Under the pieces are notes generated by a model, which worked only from the letters and a program-made list of their open reading frames with translations, searched no databases and was not told where the DNA came from. Shown here in pieces: positions 1-10,699 of a stretch of DNA of 64,000 nucleotides; within the stretch, counting starts at the first letter, position 1; each line of letters begins with the position of its first letter. The DNA lies in the NCBI GenBank assembly GCA_963281255.1, contig OY725492.1:4581571-4645570 (forward strand). Reading direction: 5' to 3'. This DNA comes from Aphrocallistes beatrix. Lineage: Eukaryota > Porifera > Hexactinellida > Sceptrulophora > Aphrocallistidae. The position numbers and the translations under genes were made by a program.

Positions 1-740
1 TTAGATTACCACTTTCAAAGTGTGAAAATCGGAATTTACATATTAAAATATCCTATATTAGCCGTTGAGAACTCGCTTTAAGTTCAAAATAAAACTTTTT
101 TTAAAAGGTGTGAAAATATGTATATATCAATATGTTAATAACTCATAAATTATTCATGTTATTACTTTCAAAGCGCGAAAATCAGATCCTACATGGTGAA
201 ATACCCTACATTAGTCGTTAAGATCTTATTTATATCTTTAAATAAAGCTTTGCAGTGGAGGTATTAAAATATGAATATATACAGTCGACTCCGCTTAATA
301 GGGCCACATCGGTCAGAGAACATTTTGCCCCGATTAAGCGGAGGACCCTATTAACCGAAATTTTTTTGTATTAACTTCTATGTGTGAGAGCTATTCCGGT
401 CCTGCCAAAAGTGTCCCGATTAAGCGGCTGACCCGATTAAACAGTGGCCCTATTAAGCGGAGTCTACTGTACTTATAAAAACCGGAAGTGATGAGATTTT
501 GCGAAAAAATGTTGACGGTGCACATCTACAGCATAAACAGATCCTACATGCGAAATTTGGTAAAAATCGGACTGTTAGATTTCGCAGTAGCGCGCGTACG
601 GACATACATACATACATACATACGGACGGACGAGATACTCCGTCCATGCCATATCTCCCTATAGGAGCATCTCCCTATAGGAGCTGCACTAAAAATAATG
701 TAAGGACATATTCTCACAACTTACATGCATTGTTATATAT
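1..740. repeat. Low-copy interspersed repeat, copy 1 (second copy 23225-24085)
   Basis: This stretch matches 23225-24085 in order: a block around 'gccgttgagaactcgctt', a block around 'aaaaccggaagtgatgagat', then a short ACAT microsatellite and the ending 'ggagctgcactaaaa'. In this copy the ACAT run is only about five units, against about 71 in the other copy. It is interrupted by a small inverted-repeat element at 282-469 that the other copy lacks. No convincing gene is seen; the short open frames here are incidental. Confidence 0.6.
282..469. mobile_element. TA-flanked MITE, pogo-like ends
   Basis: The 188-bp element starts CAGTCGACTCCGCTTAATAG and ends with the near-complement CTATTAAGCGGAGTCTACTG. 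It is flanked by TA on both sides. The paralogous sequence at about 23600-23630 reads straight through (gaatatata-ctcataaaaacc), which is the empty site. Terminal inverted repeats plus TA duplication are typical of Tc1/mariner/pogo non-autonomous elements; there is no coding capacity. Confidence 0.75.
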
Positions 741-751
741 TTAGGATTAGC

Positions 752-845
752 TCCAATGAAATTTTGAGAGTGATTTAATCGTTCTTAGAATACTATCTAA
801 TAGATCAGCACGAGAAATGAATTCACCCAGACCTAAACCAAGAAA
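752..845 (-). pseudogene. T0: remnant of a MATH-domain 3' end
   Basis: On the minus strand this short block translates to a degenerate version of the MATH C-terminus of the array. It includes GEFISRADLL, corresponding to the usual KFISHADLL, and ends about where the family's stop codon falls. Nothing upstream resembles the rest of a TRAF unit, so this is the 3' scar of an older copy. It lies just 3' of NLR-like fragment N1, repeating the TRAF/NLR adjacency seen elsewhere. Confidence 0.55.
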
Positions 846-959
846 AAAAGTGACGTCATCAGATCCTAACTTAGTATCAGGGTGATTTCAACTTGACTAA
901 AATAGCACAGGATTGGATAGTAGTGAGGAAGAGTCCAATCTACAAAGAATGTCCACTAG

Positions 960-2160
960 ACGAAATAATATCAAAGAATTCAGTGAGATATTATTTGAAC
1001 TAGCGGCATTAATTGGTTCATACCTTCAAGATCAGCAGACTTTAGAGTACAGTCCATGCACAAGTATTTGAGGCTGGTTCGAGAATTGAGATGTTTTAGC
1101 AGTGAACAGAATGGTTCTACTATAGACAGTAAATAATCAGGCACACTTCTGATGTGAGGTCGAGTTATCTCCTCGAGATAGCACATATGAGGCAGTAGCT
1201 TATCATACTCTCCATAACCACAGTCTAACGGAAACTGAGACGAGTAAATAGATGTCAGCTGTGACAGAGTTCGAATATAATCAAACACAATTTCAAATTA
1301 ACCATACAGATCATCCTTAAAAGGAGAATCGATGAAGAGAATGTAAAGATGTATGCAGGAAGCTAACATTCCAAACCCCTGCTTCGATAAGCTAGTTCGA
1401 TACAAGATTAAACTCGTGGAATGCTGACAAAGAGACAAGGATTCTTCTTCGTTCCTTTCTGTGTCCCTTTCTATGTAGGATTGAGAAGTTGCACAGCTTA
1501 AAGGTGAAACTAATTTTGGTATCAAATTGCAGTTCGCAATCTTCAAACACTTCTTTGTAAGTTGCGAGAAAGTCATAGTCGATCTGGTGGAAGTAAATGG
1601 AGAGGTGAGAATGTGAAAAGGAATGTAACTGTGTTAGTAACAACCTTAGCTGAGATGGATAGGTGTCGAGTGGAGATGCTTTTAAGGATATGAGGTGCAC
1701 ATAATCGAGGAAGGGTAGAGACCTCACAAAACAATGCCAATCATTCGGAAAGATGAAACCGTCGAAGTAGAAGCAACGAATGTGAGGAATGAATAGTTCG
1801 AAATAGAGAAAATAGTCAGTTATGGAATAAGATTGACACTCGAATAGCATTTCGGATAATAAAACGTATTTTCTAGTAAATTCTATCCAACCCACAAACC
1901 TCCAAGCCTCTGTACATATCAACAGGATCGAGTTAGCATTGTCTGACAACAAACCACAGATGAAACGAAATATTATTTTTAAATTGTCAATGGAATGCAA
2001 GAAATATCGAGTAATTACACATTGATCACTCCATGGCAACACACAGCCAAATGGCACTTACGAATTCTTGGATCGTGAGGTGTGAAAACTTCCAAACACT
2101 CATTCACTTTCCCAATCTGTCCTTTCTAACATGTTCTTCTGCAAGACCCAAGCATTTGCA
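960..2160 (-). pseudogene. N1: NLR-like (NACHT-family) fragment, degenerate
   Basis: Read on the minus strand from about 2160 downward, one frame gives GLAEEHVRKDRLGK, a stop, then KFSHLTIQEFVSAIW. The F-x-H-L-T-x-Q-E-F motif is the signature of the winged-helix region just after NACHT ATPase domains in NLR proteins. Further 3', other frames give segments shared by all five copies (e.g. LLSEMLFECQ, DWHCFVRSLPFLDYVHL), which resemble NLR C-terminal regions. Frames change several times and stops interrupt, so this copy cannot make a normal protein. No NACHT P-loop is visible. Family assignment rests on motif recognition only. Confidence 0.5.
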
Positions 2161-2329
2161 TGGCATTCCCACATTTCAAACCTTAACACTATTTCATGAG
2201 ACAATGTCAATAAACGCAGCTCCACCAATTCTGTAGATACAATTGAGGACAGCTGGATGGAGTTGAAAGAGAATTTTCTCTCTGACATTTTTTTCAAATC
2301 AATCCGTGACAACTGGCGACGGACGAGGA

Positions 2330-2890
2330 ATGCGACGAGTTCGGTGTAGAAGTCGATGAGTGTGAGTGTGGTCTCCGAATCAGATCTGAGGATAGAGAGG
2401 CATTGAGCTGAGAGAGGAGAGCTGTTTCAATTCTTCGTGAAAGCCGAATAGTTAAAACTGTTTCAGTTTCAGCTATCAGAGAGTTGAAGGACGAAACAGA
2501 GATTTAGAGTTTGATAGGAGTATGCTAGAACCTGATAGAGACGGTATATGCTCAATCAGACGGAAGAAGAGATGAAAATATATGCACAAGGCGGCTGGAC
2601 GTTAGGACGGTGGATCGGGGAGAATTCTCTGAGTGAGGAGGTAGAAGAGAGTGAGATGGAAGGAACTGCTTTGGTGAACTCGTCAACTCATCGATGATCA
2701 GAAGTCCATCTCCGTCCTGACAGCCAATCAATCTCTGAGGTTGTTTCTGTCAGGTCGGGTCTTATTGTGTTCAGTCCTTGATGGACCAAATCAGGATTCT
2801 TCTCTTCCCAAACTTGAAGAGAGGAATGGAATGAAATTCCGTAGCTAACGGCTATTTTTTGAATTTTGATGCGCAATGATGACGTCATTA
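2330..2890. repeat. Duplicated non-TRAF block (partly also at 5965-6110 and 37400-37850)
   Basis: The segment around 'gcgacggacgaggaatgcg' through 'ggtggatcggggagaattctc' is repeated at about 37425-37840. The part around 'ctgacagccaatcaatctctgagg' is repeated at 5975-6110. It adjoins N1 here and N4 in the other copy, so it may be further 5' sequence of the same NLR-like locus. I recognise no protein domain in it. Confidence 0.5.
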
Positions 2891-2959
2891 CAGAGTGATG
2901 AATATTCTATCACTTTTAATGGCTAAATTATGGTCGAAAAACAAATTTATAATTATAAA

Positions 2960-3516
2960 AAGGTGAGTGATAATTCCATGTTGAGTCGGAATTTTCATCT
3001 GAGCTCAGAACTTAGTGGAGCCTTAGCCAAAATCAGTTTTCTGTGCCTGGTAGTTTCTTCAATCAATTCCTTACAGATATATATATATGTATATATATCT
3101 TTACTATTGAAATTGTCTTTTTGGCTATTGTGCCATCAAATTCTGACCTCTGCAGACTAAAATGTCGACTCATCATAGAATTATGAGTCATTATCACCTT
3201 TTTTTAATAATTAGAAATTTCAGTCTTTTTACTATAACTCAGCCATTTTAGGTAGAAGGCTGAAATTTTAATAGAATGATACAACTATCATCAAAAGATG
3301 ATGGCAAATCACTGTTATGACGTCATCATTAGCATCAAAAATTGACAAGTTAACAAATTGGATGATTTTTCGAGCGATATCGATTTTAGTAGTAAGACAG
3401 ACATAGAGATATTATCTCGCTTTAAATTAATTAATATGAGCCCAGGCGCCTGAAGGGCGCCTCCGACGGACACAGTGTTCGCCAGCAATGCAGCACAAGC
3501 AAGCGAAGCGCGCTTG
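2960..3516 (+). mobile_element. Helitron-like repeat, rearranged copy ending in the terminal hairpin
   Basis: The 3' end at about 3470-3516 carries the family signature: a GC-rich block followed by CAAGCGAAGCGCGCTTG, a 6-bp stem with a 5-base loop. The 5' half (2960-3090) is an inverted piece of the same family (complement of 'aattgattgaagaaactgcc'), so the copy is rearranged and its 5' border is uncertain. Confidence 0.4.
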
Positions 3517-3753
3517 TATTTATGAAAAGTTAAGAAAATAATAATCACATATGTTCTTCTTTTACACAACACTATTATAAAATTAATGTATACAAGTGCT
3601 ACTATTTTGCATAGGTTGCGCAAATGTACTGAAACCCGAATCTGATTCCAACTCTGAGCTATATGTATTTAAAGTTAACAAATGAATAAAAATAAGGAAA
3701 TAAAACAAGTAGAGTCATAAAATAATTTGCATCTGTGTCTAGATATTATGTAG

Positions 3754-4983
3754 TTATAAAAGTTCCACCTTAATTATGAGAACAACTTCATCATCTTTCG
3801 AATATTTCTCCTGCAATAGATCAGCATGTGAAATGAATTTAACTGAGCCGAAACCATCATTTCTCTCTGTGATTGGCTTAATAAAGCACCCAGGAAACTT
3901 CTGCGAATCTTTCTCTGTAATTTCAATATCACGTACATAACTAATGCTAGCATCAAGTCGGTTGAATATTGCTTGAAGCAATTTGTACCTGATAGGCCAT
4001 TTGAGAGTTTCATCCCATTCTCCCTTCATAATGTGAATATATAAACCAACATAACTATTGTCTTTATTCCAGTGAACAAGTCCTTGAAACTTGTACAATC
4101 CCACATAGAATGGATCAGTGTATGTTTCTTCTTTTTGTAAAATTTTACTCTTCACTCCACTAATTGTCTGTACCAGAGTACCTCTAGATAGCAAATTTCT
4201 CATCAGTTCATTTTCTTTTTCCAGCTTTACCATTTTATTCATTGTGAATTTCAGATGTTTGTGAATATTTTCTTTCTCATGTTGTTCTAAGTTTCTTCTC
4301 TGAACTTTAACTTCACATCCGTATTGAGAATAAGGACACTCTGTTTCTTGTAGAGGACACTCCTGACTGAGATGAATAGATTTGTCCTTCCTTTTCACTC
4401 GATTTTCTTCACTGCATTTATTCGGACATGGAATAGGGAACTCTTCACATACTTCTAGATGTCCATCCATGTCACATGCTTTCACACTAATAGCACTACA
4501 GTATTCACACTTCAGAGGACACGGCACAATAAATAACTTACTCTTTTAGATGATGGAGTAGCTCACTCAGCTCATTTGTCCAATCACAGCCCTCCTTCTT
4601 CAATATTTGAATGGACAATAAACCTAAATATTTATGCAGAAGAGTTAAATAAAATTAAGCTACAATTCTGATCAATTAAGATGTAAACTCACTTGTTTCT
4701 CGTTGACAGTTTCACGATTCAATTGAGCTATTTGTTTGCTCACATCCTTCGGAATGCAGAGAGAGCAAGCAACTTTGTGTTTACCATCTTTCTCATAAAA
4801 ACACGCATCTCTCAACATTCCTCTGCAGTAGTTACAGAGTAGAAACTTCTCTTCTATTTTACTCGAGATCTTTTCCACTAACAACTCTGTTCTCCATCCT
4901 CCGTAACTACCATAATCTTGTATCACATACACTAACTTGTTTATTTCTGAGTTAGGTTCTGGTACAGAGGTTTTCTCTGCCAT
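3754..4983 (-). pseudogene. T1: RING-like/zf-TRAF/MATH gene, disrupted at start of exon 2
   Basis: Exon 1 is 4693-4983 (97 codons, MAEKTSVPEPN start, RING-like pairs CNYC and CSLC, CAA|gtgagt donor). Exon 2 is 3754-4623, after a 69-bp intron. Compared with T2, exon 2 has an 8-base insertion just after the acceptor, so the frame reads VYCPFKY then TGA. A 2-base deletion near 4540 restores the downstream frame too late. Beyond it the zinc fingers, coiled coil and a full MATH domain (DPFYVGLYKFQG, LKWPIRYK, FISHADLLQEKYSKDD) stay open from codon 41 of exon 2. It is otherwise almost identical to T2, including flanks, so the duplication is recent. Either a young pseudogene or a gene using a different acceptor. 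Confidence 0.75.
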
Positions 4984-5104
4984 GATTCACTCGTCTAACA
5001 ATTCAGAACAGGATTAGTTTATCTAAACACTACAAAAACTGAGTATTAATTACTCAATGAGTGACTATTTAAATAAAGTATATTATATTGTTGTAACATA
5101 AACC

Positions 5105-5460
5105 CTTAAACAATTTACAGTTATATTATGTGTACCAAGGAGTCACAAGTCTTTGCATCAGGCATATTAGTTGTTGTCAGATGCAGAGTCTTATTGAATG
5201 TAACACTATTGAGTTAATTAAAGCTAGGCTGGATTCGGTTAAGCTAACCATCGTCAATCTTAACAAGAAGTGCAGTGGAATTCCTGAATTACGGCCAAGG
5301 AAAATACCGTATTTTGGAGTGGTCAGAATTGTGAAACTTTTGAAAGAAACTCTATCCTTGCCAGAGGCGGCGCCAGGACGCCGCCACTGGGGGCACAAAT
5401 CATTTCCAGTGGGGCACCAACATTTTTGGGTACAGATTACCCGCCAATGAGAACTAATAT
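5105..5460. repeat. Repeat block (part recurs at 40870-40930)
   Basis: The stretch 'gttaagctaaccatcgtcaa' to 'ggaattcctgaattacggcc' at about 5239-5296 recurs at 40869-40929, where it abuts the truncated end of T10. A GC-rich patch at 5360-5395 (GGCGGCGCCAGGACGCCGCC) resembles a transposon terminus but I found no partner end. No gene is recognised in 5105-5940. Confidence 0.4.
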
Positions 5461-6203
5461 GCATATAGTGTATATATATATAATATTATTTTCTTACACT
5501 TACTGTTACTTTATTTTAAATATTGGTGTACACTATTGAATTAGAGAAACCTGTTTATCGCTATAATAGCAGCCCTGTAAAATAGTGCATGGACATCGTC
5601 GCCTTTCATATATGATTCAAAGGAAGAAGATCGAGTGAACCAAACGATCAGTCTAAGCTTACAGTTTGAAAGTATAGTGAAGGAAATTTTGCTGTCAGAT
5701 GTTTCCCGAATATCAAAGATGGCAGCACGCAAGGTCATATTCTTGACTGATCATAAACTAATCCGCTGGCTCTGTAGGCAAAAAACCAAGTAGGCAAAAA
5801 ACAGTCTGAGAAACGAAGTACTAATGCGGAGTGAATACTCTTTTTTTAATTTTTAGCTCGGATTTAAGTCCTGAGATTTTGGAGTCAATCAAATCTCATT
5901 ATTCTGAGTCTATTCCAGATCTGAGAAGTCTCAACACAGATGTGACATGCTAGAGCGGATTTGTGTGGAAGATCTGACAGCCAATCAATCTCTGAGGTTG
6001 TGTCTGTCAGGTCGGGTCGTATTGTGTCGAGTCCTTGACGGACCAAATCAGGATTCTTCTCTTATCAATCTTGAAGGAAGGAATGGAATGGAATGGAATT
6101 CCGTCGCTAACGGCTTGGAACAAATCTGTCATATTCTCTTCAAGATCCTTATTATTAAAGCTCGATTAATGTTTATGTGTTTATATACGTATATACGTAT
6201 ATA

Positions 6204-6742
6204 TCCCTTACTATTAAAACTCGATTAATGTTTTTGTATGTGTGTGTATACGTATAATATATATATATAACAATATATCTGTAACGAATTGATTGAAGAA
6301 ATTGCAAGGTACAGAAAGTTTTTTGGCATGCGGGAGTCTTTTGGCTATGGCTCCAGTAAGTTCTGACCTCAGAGCAAAATGTCAACTCATCATAGAATTA
6401 TGACGTCATTGTCACATTTTAAAAAGTTAAGCAACAGAGTTATTCGAGCATAACTCAGCCATTATAGGAGATAGAAGGCTGAAATTTTAATAGAATCTGT
6501 ATGCTAACATATGCTGCAACTATCATCAAAAATGACAACTCATCACTTTGTTATGACGCCATCATTACTCATCAAAATTTTAAAAATTGATAATTTTGGT
6601 GATTTTTCGTGCGATATCGATTATCACAGTAGGACAGACATTATTAGAGATGCTATCTACCTTATAATAAACCAATGTGACCCCAGGCGACCGAAGGGGA
6701 GTGTCCGCCAGCCGCGCAGTGCAAGCAAGCGAAGCGCGCTTG
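6204..6742 (+). mobile_element. Helitron-like non-autonomous element, subfamily B
   Basis: It starts TCCCTTACTATTAAAACTCG, like the TCTTATATATTAAAACTCC start of other copies, and ends in the hairpin CAAGCG-AAGCG-CGCTTG. The body shares 'aacgaattgattgaagaaa', 'ctccagtaagttctga' and 'tcatagaattatgacgtcat' with the copies at 6743-7172, 13423-13955 and 58711-59031. No coding capacity is seen. Helitron-like is an inference from the TC start, 3' hairpin and lack of target duplication in sister copies; the terminus reads CTTG, not the canonical CTRR. Confidence 0.5.
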
Positions 6743-7172
6743 TATATATATATAACGAATTGATTGAATAAACTGCCAGAAACAGAAAGTTGATTTATGG
6801 CATGTGGGAGTCTTTTGGTTATGGCTCCACTAAGTTCTGAGCTCAGACGAAAAAGTCGACTCATTATGGAATTATGACGTCATTGCCACATTTTTATAAT
6901 TAGAAATTTCAGTTTTTCGACCATAACTCAGCCATTTTAAGTGATAGAAGTCTCAAATTTTAATAGAGTGTATATTCATATTATTCACATGTGATACAAC
7001 TATCATCAAAAAATTATGACTCATCATTATGCATCAAAATATTAAAAATGGACAAATTTGGTCATTTTTCATGCGATATCGATTATAACAATAGGACAGA
7101 CGCATTTAGAGATGTTATCTCGCTTTTAATTAATCAATATGAGCCTAGGCGCCTGAAGGGTACCTCCGACGG
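6743..7172 (+). mobile_element. Helitron-like element, 3'-truncated copy head-to-tail with the previous one
   Basis: Directly after the hairpin end of the previous copy, the family body begins again ('aacgaattgattgaataaac', 'ccactaagttctgagctcag', 'ggaattatgacgtcat'). It runs to 'cgcctgaagggtacctccgacggacacagtg' near 7170 and stops before the hairpin. The head-to-tail arrangement resembles the tandem at 26899-28572. Confidence 0.5.
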
Positions 7173-7663
7173 ACACAGTGTTTTTATACTCTACATATTA
7201 TACACAGGGAATAGAGATAATTATATTTGATGAGATTATTAAGGACTCATCTTATATTATAAGAAATGTGAAGAAACTGCCAATAATATCACAATGGCAC
7301 ATAATTTATCTCAACAGGCTTTTAATAGATAGATTTGCTCACCTAGTAGGAATATACTAGTTTGGAGTGCGGAGAAGTGTAATTAAGATAGGGTTGGTGA
7401 AGATACGGTTTAATATTTATGAAAATTAAGAAAATAATTATCACATATGTACTTCTTTTCAAAACAGTTCTATAAAATTAATGTAAACAAGTGCTGCGCT
7501 TGCTTAGGCTGCGAAAATGTACTGAAACCCGAACCTGATTACAGCACTGAGTTAAAATATGTATCTAAAGTTAACAAAAGAATAAAAATAAACAAATAAA
7601 AGAAGTAATAGAAAGAAGTAAAGAGTTATAGAAAATGTCCACCTGTGTCTAGATATTATGTAG

Positions 7664-8884
7664 TTATAAAAGTTCCACCTTAATTATGAGAACAACTTCA
7701 TCATCTTTCGAATATTTCTCCTGCAATAGATCAGCATGTGAAATGAATTTAACTAAGCCGAAACTACCATTTCTCTCTGTGATTGGCTTAATAAAGCACC
7801 CAGGAAACTTCTGCGAATCTTCCTCTGTAATTTCAATATTACGTACATAACTAATGCTAGCATCAAGTCGGTTGAATATTGCTTGAAGCAATTTGTACCT
7901 GATAGGCCATTTGAGAGTTTCATCCCATTCTCCCTTCATAATGTGAATATATAAACCAACATAACTATTGTCTTTATTCCAGTGAACAAGTCCTTGAAAC
8001 TTGTACAATCCCACATAGAATGGATCAGTGTATGTTTCTTCTTTTTGTAAAATTTTACTCTTCACTCCACTAATTGTCTGTACCAGAATACCTCTAGATA
8101 CCAAATCTCTCATCAGTTCATTTTCTTTTTCCAGTTTTACCACTTTATTCATTGTGAATTTCAGATGTTTGTGAATATCTTCTTTCTCATGTTGTTCTAA
8201 GTTTCTTCTCTGAACTTTAACTTCACACCCGTATTGAGAATAAGGACACTCTGTTTCTTGTAGAGGACACTCCTGACTGAGATGAATAGATTTGTCCTTC
8301 CTTTTCACTCGATTTTCTTCACTGCATTTATTCGGACATGGAATAGGGAACTCTTCACAGACTTCAAGATGTCTATTCATGTTACACGCTTTCACACTAA
8401 CACTACAGTATTCACACTTCAGAGGACACGCCACAAGAAATAACTTACACTCTTCTAGATGATGGAGTAGCTCACTCAGCTCATTTGTCCAATCACAGCC
8501 CTCCTTCTTCAAAGGACAATAAACCTAAATATTTATGCAGAAGAGTTAGATAAAATTAAGCTACAATTCTGATCAATTAAGATGTAAACTCACTTGTTTC
8601 TCGTTGACTGTTTCACTATTCAATTGAGCTATTTGTTTGTTTACATCCTTCGGAATGCAGAGAGAACAAGCTACTTTGTGTTTACCATCTTTCTCATAAA
8701 AACACGCATCTCTCAACATTCCTCTGCAGTAGTTACAGAGTAGAAACTTCTCTTCTATTTTACTCGAGATCTTTTCCACTAACAACTCTGTTTTCCATCC
8801 TCCGTAACTACCATCATCTCGTGTCACATACACTAACTTGTTTATTTCTGAGTTAGGTTCTGATACAGAGGTTTTCTCTGCCAT
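7664..8884 (-). CDS. T2: RING-like/zf-TRAF/MATH protein (two exons)
   Basis: Join of exon 1 (8594-8884) and exon 2 (7664-8524) across a 69-bp phase-0 intron gives a 383-residue protein with no stops. Residues about 44-75 hold a RING-like Cys cluster (CNYC ... GKHKVACSLC). VYCPLKKEGCDW begins the zinc fingers, followed by HLEECKLF, CPLKCEYC, CPNKC and CPYSQYGC, a short coiled coil, then a MATH domain with DPFYVGLYKFQG, LKWPIRYK and FISHADLLQEKYSKDD. It lacks one zinc finger present in most units (the segment between ACPLG and KCEYC is deleted in frame). TRAF-family proteins are cytoplasmic adaptors or E3 ligases below receptors; that role is inferred. The start is chosen by conservation of MAEKTS and the shared upstream block. 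Confidence 0.85.
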
Positions 8885-9294
8885 TATTCACTCGTCTAAC
8901 AATTCAGAACAGGATTAGTTTGTCTAAACACTATAAAACTGAATATTAATTACTGTAAGAGTGACTATACTACTGTAATAGTATACGTATATTCATTGGA
9001 CTCTTGTAACTTATCCTTTTACAATTCTAGTCTTAAGATATACACCAGGAATTTGAGATTTGTTTGTGTGTGTAAGTCAAAGTAAAGGAGTCCCTCTAAG
9101 CTAATTATTTAATAAATATTGAGTGGTATTTTTGTAGTATAAATTACTCGTAACGAGAAATCGACTACAAGAAAAGTAGCGACTGAGTAGTCCTTAAACT
9201 AAATTCTAAGGATTTAGATATCTTAATTAAACACTCAAATCCATAATTGTTTCTATAAATAGTTCGTCTGCACGATATCCAAATACGCATTTTA

Positions 9295-9456
9295 TGTTGC
9301 AGTGCAAACGCGAGATTGGTGTACACGCGTGTACACTGGTGTAAACCCGTGTTTCCATTAAGTTTGATAATCTCGCGTTTACACCAGTGTAAACGCGAGT
9401 ACACCAGCTAGTTGGTGTACATGCGTGTACACCAATCTCGCGTTTGCACTGCAACA
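9295..9456. mobile_element. Palindromic TA-flanked MITE (162 bp)
   Basis: The element starts TGTTGCAGTGCAAACGCGAG and ends with its reverse complement; about 40 bp of terminal inverted repeat are nearly perfect, and TA flanks each end. The interior contains further inverted pieces (GTTTACACCAGTGTAAAC), so the single strand could fold into a multi-branched hairpin. It has no coding capacity. Confidence 0.75.
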
Positions 9457-10103
9457 TACAGTCGAAACCGTTTTTCCTTACACCAGGTTATCCTTCAAAT
9501 CCCTTTTTCCTACTTTTGATGTTGCCAGAAATTCCTAGTTTACTAGTATATTCCATCGTTTTTTTATTACTCGCGGTTTATTCTTACTATTTTGATCTGA
9601 AAAGAAATAGTAAGAAAAAATCGGTCCGACCGTACTTAATTTTAAAGTTGTTTCTCGTTAGAATAGCTGTAGATTGAATTTGAGCATCTAAAATGTAAAA
9701 GATTTCTGGGAGCAAGCCCCTCAGACCCATTATTATTGCTCGTTACGTTCCTCATAGCCTCGCTGTCAATGCCAGAATAATAGGTATATCTGTTTTGCTT
9801 ACTTGATAAAGTCCTCTAAGTTTACGAGACCTTATTCGTTTGCAAAAAGTTTGGAGACGTGAAATGTGATTTTATGCAATCTATTTTCCACTCCAAATTG
9901 CGAAAAGATGTATCCTCCCTATTTCTCAATATTTACCCCTCGCCATGTTCGCATCACAATTGATGGCAGTATATGCATTTTCATTAAGGTGGAGAGATAA
10001 TATATTGCAATTACAGTAAATACAATATTACAGATTGCAAAAGCTAGAGTGCTAAATAACCTTTTGTTATCACTACTTTTGATCTCACACCTAAAACTTC
10101 ATT
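9457..10103. other. Intergenic, nothing recognised
   Basis: No supported gene. The only longer open frame (9444-9677, plus) begins inside the palindromic element, has low-complexity hydrophobic composition, and is not credible as a gene. Confidence 0.4.
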
Positions 10104-10699
10104 TTACATTGAAAATTTGAAGGCAATACTTCTAAGGTAGGTTATAACAGGCCTTGTGAAGTAATTTATTACAAGGTGTACTAGTGTAGATTCGTTTTCA
10201 AGGGATTTTTTGGATTTTTTCGGTGGCTTTCCGGTATAATACTGTGCCTGCCTCAGTTCAACGCTTGAATATTCGATTATTAATGAGTCACAGAACTTCC
10301 AGAATGTAGGATGATGACAAGCCACCGTAACTCCGAAAGCACGATGCCATGCTTCCACTGCATTGGTAGTTGTCGGAATTTCATATGCAACTAAGTGAAA
10401 TTATTCTACATTTGTATTGGGAATGAAGGCTGAATATTATTGCCAAATTCACCTCTTCTCCCAACATAGGTATTCTCAAAATAAGAATGCAGAGGTAGCG
10501 CTTCAACTGGAAATTGCATCTTCAGCGTTTCGAAGGTTGATAGCACAAACTGCGGAGGTAGATAAGCCGATGCTGGCAACATCCGAATCCAGACGGAAAA
10601 TTCAGGGTCGCTCAAATACTGGCTCTGCAAACCTAATTCCTGTACCTTCCTATAAACTGACTGGGATAAATGAAAGAAACAGCCCTTGATGTACGTCAT
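10104..10699 (-). pseudogene. MULE-type transposase C-terminal remnant
   Basis: On the minus strand, 10699-10406 encodes KGCFFHLSQSVYRKVQELGL ... FSVWIRMLPASAYLPPQFV, and 10391-10104 encodes EIPTTTNAVEAWHRAFG ... CHHPTFWKFCDSL. These match the pattern of the C-terminal half of MULE (Mutator-like) transposases: a C-x-F-H-x-x-Q-x-V/I segment followed by T-N-N/A-x-x-E-x-W-H. A frameshift and stops around 10360-10410 separate the parts. The catalytic N-terminal half is missing where the LINE begins near 10693. No terminal repeats are identified. Confidence 0.6.

Noticed and set aside
5947-6228. Plus-strand frame starting MLERICVEDLTANQSLRL as a possible gene
   Set aside because: Part of the block is repeated at 2720-2850 where the frame is not preserved, and the end runs into a Helitron-like repeat.
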